Part shown: one piece after another, positions 6,368-13,078 of the stretch
Layout: each line of letters begins with the position of its first letter
Position numbering within the stretch: the first letter of the stretch is position 1
Source of the DNA: UBA6183 sp041302975
Lineage (GTDB): Bacteria > Bacteroidota > Bacteroidia > UKL13-3
Direction: 5' to 3'
Length of the DNA: 13,078 nucleotides
Assembly (NCBI GenBank): GCA_041302975.1
Contig: JBFYQC010000066.1
Coordinates: 1 to 13,078, forward strand
The notes under the pieces: model-generated
The model's input: only the letters and a program-made list of their open reading frames with translations
Told to the model about the DNA's origin: nothing
Databases searched by the model: none
Made by a program: the position numbers and the translations under genes

Positions 6368-8080
6368 ATGAGTTTATTAATTATCATTATAGCGCTTGCG
6401 CTAATTTTTGACTATATCAATGGTTTTCATGACGCAGCAAATTCAATTGCAACAGTCGTTTCTACAAAAGTACTAACGCCTTTTCAGGCAGTTTTATGGG
6501 CTGCATTATTTAATACAGTTGCTTATTTTATTTTTAAAGATCATGCTGTTGCCAATTCTATTAGCAAAACAGTTTACAAAGATTTTATTACACTGCCGGT
6601 TATTTTTTCTGGTTTATTAGCAGCTATTTTCTGGAATCTACTCACATGGTGGTATGGTATCCCATCCTCTTCTTCCCATACACTTATTGGTGGATTTGCT
6701 GGGGCTGCTATTGCACATGCGCTTATGGTAAAAGGCATCAATTATCCATGGGCAAAAATAGTAGATAGCCATACCATTTTAATGACGGTACTATTTATAT
6801 TTTTAGCGCCCATTATAGGCATTGTGATATCTGTATTTATTACATTGGTTACCATCATGCGTAATATTTGGATCCGAATAGCCATTATTATTGCTGTAAC
6901 ACTTGGTACAGCTGTATTATTTGACAATTTCGAAAACAATAAAATGAACGAAAACGTTCAAAAGTTTTATGGAATAGACAAATATAAAAAGGAGGTGGCA
7001 AGCATCAAAGAAGAGCTTGAGGTCAAAAAAAATGACAGTAGTCTTCTCGCAAAGCTTTCACTAAACCAAGAAAAATTAGATAAAGCAACTGTTTATTACA
7101 ATCATATCAAACCACTTGTAGATGATTACGATAACAATACTGCCAATGCAATTGCTAAGACAGCAAATGATAGTGGCTGGTTAAAAAGTGCTGCAACAAG
7201 TAAATTAAAAGACGCAGTAAGAAACGCAAATGATTACTTAGTATTGGAGTCTAAAGCACCATCAGACAAAGCAATTAAAGCCGAATATGATATTGCAAAA
7301 GATAAAACGGAAGGATACAAAGAGCCATTAAAACTTTACCTAGCTGGTGAAATTTCTATGGACTCTGCAATAACAGCAGTAAACGCTATTTATCCAATTA
7401 GGCCACAGAACATAGATAAAGTCAAGAAGAAAATTAAGGGCTTTAATATTGAAAAATCATTTGCTTCAGAAATTGACAAAGCAGATAATTCAATAATTGT
7501 ATACGGAATTTTAATTTCATCACTCATCTTTATATTAATCTACCTCTACGTAGAAAAAATAAAAACGCCTACTGCTTTAACCGTAGGCAACATGTTTAAA
7601 AAATTACAGCTTTTTAGTTCAGCTGCATTTAGTATTGGTCATGGCGGCAACGATGCTCAAAAAGTAATGGGTATTATTGGTGCTGCTTTAATTGCCAGTG
7701 GAAGCATTCAAGATTTTGGTCAATTACCAAGTTGGGTGCCCGTTGCCTGTTATTTAGCTATTGGACTAGGTACCATGAGTGGTGGTTGGAAAATTGTAAA
7801 AACAATGGGCTCTAAAATCACCAAAGTAACGCCACTAGAAGGTGTTGCTGCAGAAACTGCTGGTGCCTTTACCTTATTTTTTACAGGTCAAATGGGTATC
7901 CCCGTTTCAACCACGCATACCATTACTGGTTCTATTATTGGAGTAGGTGCCACCAAGCGTTTAAGTGCTGTTAGATGGGGTGTTACCACCAATTTATTGT
8001 GGGCTTGGGTACTTACCATTCCAGTAAGTGCTACACTTGCTGCTATCACTTACTTTATTGTTAGTTTATTTGTAAAATAG
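6368..8080 (+). CDS. PiT-family inorganic phosphate transporter with a large central insert
   Basis: This 570-residue inner-membrane protein imports inorganic phosphate with a coupling cation (H+ or Na+; family knowledge). The two inverted halves of the PiT fold are clear. The N-half has GFHDAANSIATVV (19-31) and GIPSSSSHTLIGG. The C-half has GHGGNDAQKVMG (424-435) and GIPVSTTHTITGS. Between them, residues about 186-373 form a hydrophilic, Lys/Glu/Ala-rich, mostly helical insert (for example KKEVASIKEELEVKKND), followed by a membrane segment at about 374-394. Many bacterial PiT proteins are 330-500 residues, so this one is long; the insert may be usual in Bacteroidota. It is second in the operon with the DUF47 gene. 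Its stop is one base from the stop of the converging PorP/SprF gene. Confidence 0.94.
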   Translation: MSLLIIIIALALIFDYINGFHDAANSIATVVSTKVLTPFQAVLWAALFNTVAYFIFKDHAVANSISKTVYKDFITLPVIFSGLLAAIFWNLLTWWYGIPSSSSHTLIGGFAGAAIAHALMVKGINYPWAKIVDSHTILMTVLFIFLAPIIGIVISVFITLVTIMRNIWIRIAIIIAVTLGTAVLFDNFENNKMNENVQKFYGIDKYKKEVASIKEELEVKKNDSSLLAKLSLNQEKLDKATVYYNHIKPLVDDYDNNTANAIAKTANDSGWLKSAATSKLKDAVRNANDYLVLESKAPSDKAIKAEYDIAKDKTEGYKEPLKLYLAGEISMDSAITAVNAIYPIRPQNIDKVKKKIKGFNIEKSFASEIDKADNSIIVYGILISSLIFILIYLYVEKIKTPTALTVGNMFKKLQLFSSAAFSIGHGGNDAQKVMGIIGAALIASGSIQDFGQLPSWVPVACYLAIGLGTMSGGWKIVKTMGSKITKVTPLEGVAAETAGAFTLFFTGQMGIPVSTTHTITGSIIGVGATKRLSAVRWGVTTNLLWAWVLTIPVSATLAAITYFIVSLFVK

Positions 8081-8081
8081 T

Positions 8082-9083
8082 TTAGAACTTAGGACACTTT
8101 AGCTTAAAGGCTTTGCTTTTGTTATCCAAAATATAAATGAGTGAAATCTCTGAAGACTGATAAGATTTGGAGGAGGCGATCGTATTTGTGCCACCTACAT
8201 CATAGGTAAATCCAGCTCTCATATGATTCCATTCAAGTCCAACATAGGGTATCATGCATTCTTTTATTCGGCTCCAAATTCCTGCATACAGTTCTATCCC
8301 ACTATCTGATCCTAAATAATAACTGAGGGCGCCGCCAACAATTAATTCGTTTGCCTGGCCTTGTTTTTGATATTGGAAACTGGTATGTAATGACGCGGCA
8401 TTTGATAAAGAAAAATAAGCACCGCCATGCATATTAATTCTACTGTTTGTAAAATAACTAGGTGAAATAAAGCCTACGGTAGGTTTTGCAAAATGATAAT
8501 AAGAAGCACCTACATAAAATATATTATTATCGGAAGTTGATCCTGTATATAAAATTCCGGCATTAATATCGGTTGTGTTTTTGGTAAAGTTATTTCCTAA
8601 AATTAATTCTGCGGAAGAGCCGGTAAAACCTCCAGCCGTGAGTTGATCCTCAAAATTTGCTTTTAGTGGATCAAAGCGGTACATGCTGTAATTGGCCTGA
8701 AAACCAACAGCAATAGAATGGTTAGCGTTTTCATCAAGTGCTTTACTATAACTTACAGATGCTGCAATATTATTATCGTTGAGTAATTTATTGCCGCTCT
8801 GATCCGATAAAATTAATACCCCCACACTTAGTTTATCATCTTCTTTAATATACTTTTTAAAAATAGGAGCATCCAACGATAATGTTTTTGTTGCGTAGGC
8901 ATTATTAAATTCAGGCAATTGCGTTCTACTATTTAATGCTGCTCTTAACGATCCACTAAAATTTCCAGTATTAGCAGGATTAATCGTTAATGGAGATGCA
9001 AAAAATTGAGAGAAATGCGGGTCTTGTGCATAGGAATACCACTGTACAAGTAACAAGCATATAATTAAACTAATTTTTTTCAT
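8082..9083 (-). CDS. PorP/SprF family type IX secretion-associated outer-membrane protein
   Basis: This is a 333-residue predicted beta-barrel. The signal peptide ends near residue 19 (YSYA-Q), followed by the family hallmark QDPHFSQFFASPLTINPANTG (20-40, slightly shortened reading: QDPHFSQFF, then INPANTG). SprF of Flavobacterium johnsoniae is needed to secrete SprB, and paralogues are usually encoded just downstream of a large secreted protein with a type-B C-terminal domain. That is the layout here: the gene starts 5 nt after the M43 protease stop, which suggests translational coupling and a dedicated partner role. The protein probably receives or anchors the protease at the outer membrane; this is inference from family and context. 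It ends in KLKCPKF with a C-terminal Phe. No terminator is visible after its stop, which faces the PiT gene. Confidence 0.92.
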   Translation of the reverse strand: MKKISLIICLLLVQWYSYAQDPHFSQFFASPLTINPANTGNFSGSLRAALNSRTQLPEFNNAYATKTLSLDAPIFKKYIKEDDKLSVGVLILSDQSGNKLLNDNNIAASVSYSKALDENANHSIAVGFQANYSMYRFDPLKANFEDQLTAGGFTGSSAELILGNNFTKNTTDINAGILYTGSTSDNNIFYVGASYYHFAKPTVGFISPSYFTNSRINMHGGAYFSLSNAASLHTSFQYQKQGQANELIVGGALSYYLGSDSGIELYAGIWSRIKECMIPYVGLEWNHMRAGFTYDVGGTNTIASSKSYQSSEISLIYILDNKSKAFKLKCPKF

Positions 9084-9088
9084 GTTAC

Positions 9089-12000
9089 TTATCTTATAAC
9101 GCTAATATTACCTTTATGAACTTCCAATGCTCCACTTAGTAGTTCAATAACAATTTGATACACATAAGTACCCTGTGCTGCTAGCTGACCATTGTAATAC
9201 CCATTCCATCCAAAATTGATGTCATTGGTTTTACCGTTTGTTTTTTCAAACATTTTTTGACCCCACCTATTAAATACCTGAAACTGTTTAACCTGTTTTA
9301 CATCTTTACCAGCAATTACATAAAACACATCATTTAAGCCATCGCCGTTGGGTGAAAATGCATTGGGTAATGCAATATGCGATCTGTAGTATGCATTTAC
9401 TTGCAAGGTGGCAGAGTCTTTACAAAAGAGTGCTGTAGTGCCAACAATCTTTAATAACGTATTGGTGTTTGTTGTTAATACTGGCGTCAAGCAACCCGTA
9501 CAACTAAGTCCTGCAGGTGGTGTCCAAACAATTGTTGTTGCTTTATCGCCACTATTAATTGGCTGCAGCGTTGTGGGTTCACCTCTATACACATCTATTT
9601 GTGTAGGATTAAATCGAATTGAAAAAGGGACATACGCTATACTCACTTTATTATTTGCGCTATTCGTTTCAAATGGCACAAGCCCACTATTTAAATAAGC
9701 AACAACGTTTGTTACATTTTGATTGCGTACAACATGCGTAATTGTTGCACAGTTACCAGCAAATGATTGACCAGTTCCAATCCATCCAGCACCTAAAAAC
9801 TTACTTGTTGGTAGTGTGCTATCGCTATCAAAATAGCGTATTTGAGTAGGCTTATATAAACTTGTGTAATGGTTGTCTAAACAAATAGTACTCGTTATTT
9901 GTAAGCTGTCAGTTTTATAACATCGAACAGTTAGATTACTTATAGAAAGATCTACTGGAAACACTTTAATATTGGCAAATGTTGAATCTTCACAACCAAA
10001 AACACTGATAGCACTTGCTTTAACGACAGTTGTATCAATTACAGACAATACAGGATTTGAACAACCCGTGCAACTTAAAGATCCTTTACTAGAAGTCCAT
10101 GTAATAGAAGAAATTTTATCTGGTGCCGAACTGTCTTTAATAACTAAGGTTGTATTTACAAATACCGTTGTATCGTTTGGCAATACAAATAACCTGAATT
10201 TAAAATCTTTTCTACTTGAACTGTTGTTGCCCTCATTTAATTCTGATACAATATTTTCTTCATCAAATACTAGTGTAATGGAATCTAAATTTGAACGTGG
10301 TGCTTTTACAATATGGGTATATACTTTTTCGCACTTACCTAATATAGCTTGATCGGTTGCAAAGCTATTGAGCATTTTTATAGGACCAGCAACAGATGGG
10401 TAACGATCATAAAAATTAACAGAAACACCTGCTGGTATAGTATCGTAGCCGTTATTACGTACACCAAACACAACCCGAATACTGTCGTTTTTATAACAAT
10501 TTACACTGTAAATATTAATTTGCCCATCAGCTGCCGGATTGTTTACTTGCAAATTATATGTTGGTGAATTACTACTACAAGCACCTGCACTTGCTACAAG
10601 TCGTATGGTATAGTTTCCGGGCTTTAAAAAATCGTATAATAAATCTGTACTGGTAGATACCATTTGTTCGTTGGCGCCTAATTCATCAGATACATACCAG
10701 TTGTATGTTGTAGCGCCATATGATTTATTGATAAAAGTTATAGGATCTTTATATACCCCACCTGCAGATGCAATAATTCTTTTATCTGGAGAAAATCTTG
10801 CATCTACGCCACAGTTTACAATAACATTAGCTGTGTAAGTGCTATAACAACCTGCTGTAGCCGTTAGTGCTTTTAAAACTATTTTATACGTTCCTGTAGC
10901 CGAAAAAGTATTTGAATAATTATTTGCGGTACTAACAAGTGTGCCATCTAAATACCATTCATAAGTAAGTGCGCCTGCACTTGTATTTATAAAATTTACG
11001 GCACTCCCAACAACTGGATGTGGGTTGGCGTCAAAATTAAAACTAGCTACTACGTTATCTGAACAAGGTGCAGCACAACCATCACTGGTTAATAAACTTC
11101 CGCCATTAAATAAATTTAAAAAGGCCATCATGCGGTCTGCTTGACCTTGCGTAAACACAGATGGACAAGGACTTCCATAGTCCATAAAATTTGAAATATT
11201 ATCTGGCTCATCGGTAGTGAATGGACCAGAAATAGTATCAGTGTTGCAGGAGTTTTCTGGCGAAGTACATGACGATCCCTTTATACTTCTATCTGGCGGC
11301 GTATCACAAACCAAGTCACCATCAGTGGTACAATCATTGTTTAAACAATTAGTGCCCTGAAAAGTATGTAGTAGTGATAAGTAATGCCCCATTTCATGTG
11401 CAACAAGTGGTGTACTCAAACTGCTTACCACAAGTCCACTTCCAGGACCAGCGTAACCACCATAGCCCATACGCTCCCATTTACCACATTCAAAAACACT
11501 GGGTTGTATTTCGCCCTGAATAGAATTCACCAACCAGATATTGGCATACTTAGATGGATTCCAATTAGAGAGCGCACCAAGTACACCTCCTTCTAATTCA
11601 ACATCTATATTTTGATAGTAACTATTGATCCGTTCAATACCATTTGTTTTCCCACCATCAGGTGTTCTTGAAGCCAAACAAAATTGTATACGTGTATCAA
11701 CACCTTTAGGGTCGGTGCCATATACACCCAGATGCGCAAATGCTTTATTTAAATCTGCAACTGCATCAATAATCATTTGATCGGTGATGGTTGCAGCGTT
11801 TTGATTGACAATATGAAATACGACGGGTATAGTAACAACTGGAACAGACATGGGCGCAACCACCACATTATTGGTTCCTATGTTATTTTCAGCAATTTTA
11901 ATGCTACGCTGCCCTGCAGCTTGTAACACCCAGGCTCTAATTTTTTCATTCATCACATTTTCTCTAGACACATACATAGGGTCTTTTCGCAGCAATTGCT

Positions 12001-12103
12001 GGTAGGCATCAGCACCGCATTTTGGCGCCTCAAATACCTCCTGACCCATCGAGGCAAGTGCAAGAACAATAAAACCAAATACCAACAACAGTCTCCGCAT
12101 CAT
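9089..12103 (-). CDS. Secreted M43-type zinc metalloprotease with PKD/CARDB/Ig-like modules and type-B T9SS C-terminal domain
   Basis: A 1004-residue exported protein with a signal peptide at 1-20 (cleavage near SMG-QE; Met2 is an alternative start). A short pro-region has KCGAD (C29). The catalytic domain spans about 60-345, with zinc motif HEMGHYLSLLH (H236, E237, H240, H246), a cysteine-rich stretch and a Met-turn NFMDYG followed by FTQGQADRM, as in the M43 cytophagalysin/pappalysin type. Two PKD-like domains follow (about 347-520). A twice-repeated module of about 190 residues comes next (CYK at 536 and 728; SCTGC at 677-681 and 867-871), read as CARDB-like plus Ig-like domains. The end (912-1004) begins LPNAFSPNGDGLNDVFYV and contains FNRWGQ and GTYVYQI, the gliding-motility-associated type-B sorting domain. 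The protein is predicted to be surface-attached or released through T9SS with the downstream PorP/SprF protein. Its substrate is unknown. Confidence 0.93.
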   Translation of the reverse strand: MMRRLLLVFGFIVLALASMGQEVFEAPKCGADAYQQLLRKDPMYVSRENVMNEKIRAWVLQAAGQRSIKIAENNIGTNNVVVAPMSVPVVTIPVVFHIVNQNAATITDQMIIDAVADLNKAFAHLGVYGTDPKGVDTRIQFCLASRTPDGGKTNGIERINSYYQNIDVELEGGVLGALSNWNPSKYANIWLVNSIQGEIQPSVFECGKWERMGYGGYAGPGSGLVVSSLSTPLVAHEMGHYLSLLHTFQGTNCLNNDCTTDGDLVCDTPPDRSIKGSSCTSPENSCNTDTISGPFTTDEPDNISNFMDYGSPCPSVFTQGQADRMMAFLNLFNGGSLLTSDGCAAPCSDNVVASFNFDANPHPVVGSAVNFINTSAGALTYEWYLDGTLVSTANNYSNTFSATGTYKIVLKALTATAGCYSTYTANVIVNCGVDARFSPDKRIIASAGGVYKDPITFINKSYGATTYNWYVSDELGANEQMVSTSTDLLYDFLKPGNYTIRLVASAGACSSNSPTYNLQVNNPAADGQINIYSVNCYKNDSIRVVFGVRNNGYDTIPAGVSVNFYDRYPSVAGPIKMLNSFATDQAILGKCEKVYTHIVKAPRSNLDSITLVFDEENIVSELNEGNNSSSRKDFKFRLFVLPNDTTVFVNTTLVIKDSSAPDKISSITWTSSKGSLSCTGCSNPVLSVIDTTVVKASAISVFGCEDSTFANIKVFPVDLSISNLTVRCYKTDSLQITSTICLDNHYTSLYKPTQIRYFDSDSTLPTSKFLGAGWIGTGQSFAGNCATITHVVRNQNVTNVVAYLNSGLVPFETNSANNKVSIAYVPFSIRFNPTQIDVYRGEPTTLQPINSGDKATTIVWTPPAGLSCTGCLTPVLTTNTNTLLKIVGTTALFCKDSATLQVNAYYRSHIALPNAFSPNGDGLNDVFYVIAGKDVKQVKQFQVFNRWGQKMFEKTNGKTNDINFGWNGYYNGQLAAQGTYVYQIVIELLSGALEVHKGNISVIR

Positions 12104-12333
12104 GATTTAAGTACAGTTTAATAGTAAACGTCAAAAAGTGAAATAAATGTTACCCAACAAGCACAAATTCATAAAAATAAATGATACGAATTGTTAAATG
12201 TATTTTGGGGTATGTTAATATTAAGGAGTTTATAGTTAATTTTTATTATCTTTTTTTGTTAAAATTGAGGTAGATTTAACTACGATTTGCTGGTAAGGAT
12301 AATTTTCAATGCATAACACTGAAAACCTTTTAT
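12104..12333. other. Divergent intergenic region between the protease operon and the AraC-family gene
   Basis: These 230 bp of AT-rich DNA must hold promoters for both directions. For the leftward operon the best candidate is weak: TTG, 18-nt spacer, ACTTTTTG on the - strand. A single ATGTTAC (12147-12153) matches the middle repeat of the phosphate-locus array, but without neighbours at 11 bp. TTAATATTAA (12215-12224) is a short palindrome. I see no RNA gene or riboswitch. Confidence 0.5.
12255..12289 (+). promoter_or_regulatory. Candidate promoter of the AraC-family regulator gene
   Basis: TTTG (12255-12258), a 22-nt spacer, and TACGATTTG (12281-12289) resemble the Bacteroidota TTTG/TAnnTTTG pattern, except that the -7 element has one extra base between TA and TTTG. 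The leader to the ATG at 12334 would be about 38 nt. Confidence 0.3.
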
Positions 12334-13078
12334 ATGAAACTGCTTCAAACACAGATAACACAAAGCCCCAATAGTTACATTTCGGTGCTTGAAAGGGATG
12401 AGCCTCAATTTATGGCTCCTTTTCATGCGCACCCAGAGTTAGAGCTCGTATGGGTAAAAGAGAGTCATGGAAAGCGCATTATTGGAGATAAGATAGAGCC
12501 ATTCAAAGAAGATGATATGGTTTTTATTGGCGAAAACCTTCCGCATGTATGGTTAAACGATGAAACCTACTACAATGGACAGCAAAATCACAAGGCCAAA
12601 GCCATTGTCGTTTATTTTAATAAAAACTTGTTTGGGTCTGATTTTTACGAGTTAGACGAAGCCAGTAATATTAAAGCTTTATTTGAAAAAGCGAAACGAG
12701 GCATTAAAATTGGTGATGATACCAGAAAAAAAATTAGTGCCAAATTAGAGAAGATGGTTGCTCAAAAAGATTTTGAGCGCGTTATTGGTTTATTTGAAGT
12801 GCTTCATTTAATTTCTACCGCCAAAGACAACGAACTCATCACTACCGAAGGTTATACAAAACCAGTGAGTAAAGATGGTGCTGACAGGCTTGCCAGTGTT
12901 TATAAATATGTACATGAAAATTTCAAGCAACCTATTTCATTAAATCAAGTAGCAGAGCTTGCTAATTTAACGCCACAATCTTTTTGTCGATTATTTAAAA
13001 AACGCAACAAGAAAAAATTTGTAGAATATTTAAATGACATGCGCATTGCACAGGCCTGTAAATATTTAATTGAAACAG
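12334..13078 (+). CDS. AraC-family transcriptional regulator (3'-truncated by window edge)
   Basis: From the ATG at 12334 a frame stays open for 248 codons to the window end. The N-terminal half looks like the cupin sensor of AraC regulators: FHAHPELELVWV near residues 30-41 with H31 and H33, then IGENLPHVW. After a linker, residues from about 185 form the AraC DNA-binding domain: helix-turn-helix 1 at about 201-221 (ISLNQVAELANLTPQSFCRLFKK), then FVEYLNDMRIAQACKYLIET leading into the second helix-turn-helix, which is cut off. A full-length protein would be about 290 residues. It is divergent from the protease/PorP operon and might regulate it, but the gene may equally serve downstream genes outside the window. 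Cupin-AraC regulators often sense sugars; the ligand here is unknown. Confidence 0.9.
   Translation, partial: MKLLQTQITQSPNSYISVLERDEPQFMAPFHAHPELELVWVKESHGKRIIGDKIEPFKEDDMVFIGENLPHVWLNDETYYNGQQNHKAKAIVVYFNKNLFGSDFYELDEASNIKALFEKAKRGIKIGDDTRKKISAKLEKMVAQKDFERVIGLFEVLHLISTAKDNELITTEGYTKPVSKDGADRLASVYKYVHENFKQPISLNQVAELANLTPQSFCRLFKKRNKKKFVEYLNDMRIAQACKYLIET

Noticed and set aside
9408..10567. Several + strand open frames opposite the protease gene
   Set aside because: They lie opposite recognisable domains of the - strand protein and encode no recognisable motif.
12147..12153. A single ATGTTAC upstream of the protease gene, identical to the middle PHO-array repeat
   Set aside because: Positions 11 bp on either side do not match, so it lacks the tandem layout and is probably chance.

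Overview
The window is AT-rich and gene-dense. It looks like chromosome from a free-living Bacteroidota bacterium. The evidence is a PorP/SprF-family protein next to a secreted protein with a gliding-motility-type C-terminal sorting domain (type IX secretion), an OprO/OprP-type porin, a DUF5107/TPR protein, A-rich translation starts without Shine-Dalgarno motifs, and promoter candidates resembling TTG-N17-23-TAnnTTTG. Order or genus cannot be fixed from the sequence; a Chitinophagales-like relative is a guess. I see no rRNA, tRNA, CRISPR array, insertion sequence or prophage.

Left part (1-4268, + strand): the 3' end of an unrecognised gene, then a 28-nt AT-rich perfect inverted repeat ending three bases before the next start codon. 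The next gene encodes an exported 1302-residue protein with three parts: an N-terminal DUF5107 beta domain, about 550 residues of TPR-like helices, and a C-terminal GH16 glucanase domain with an intact E-x-D-x-x-E active site. A strong bidirectional terminator, which holds the stop codons of both converging genes, closes this block.

Middle part (4267-8080): a phosphate-uptake locus. A leftward OprO/OprP-family porin gene is divergent from a rightward two-gene operon (DUF47/PhoU-like protein, then PiT phosphate transporter). The 230-bp region between them carries three 7-bp direct repeats at exact 11-bp spacing (TTGTTAC, ATGTTAC, TTGTTAC), the architecture of a PHO box. The proposed circuit is PhoB-type control of outer-membrane entry (porin) and possibly of inner-membrane import (PiT with its DUF47 partner). 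The PiT protein carries a soluble insert of about 190 residues between its two membrane halves.

Right part (8082-12103, - strand): a two-gene operon with a 5-nt gap. The first gene encodes a 1004-residue secreted M43-type zinc metalloprotease with PKD and CARDB/Ig-like modules and a type-B T9SS C-terminal domain. The second encodes its probable outer-membrane partner of the PorP/SprF family. This operon converges on the PiT gene with one base between the stop codons and no visible terminator. After a 230-bp divergent intergenic region, an AraC-family regulator gene begins at 12334 and runs off the right edge.

Most genes belong to known families. The most notable points are the PHO-box-like array, the DUF5107-TPR-GH16 fusion and the palindrome next to its start codon. 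I did not find convincing evidence of a wholly new system.
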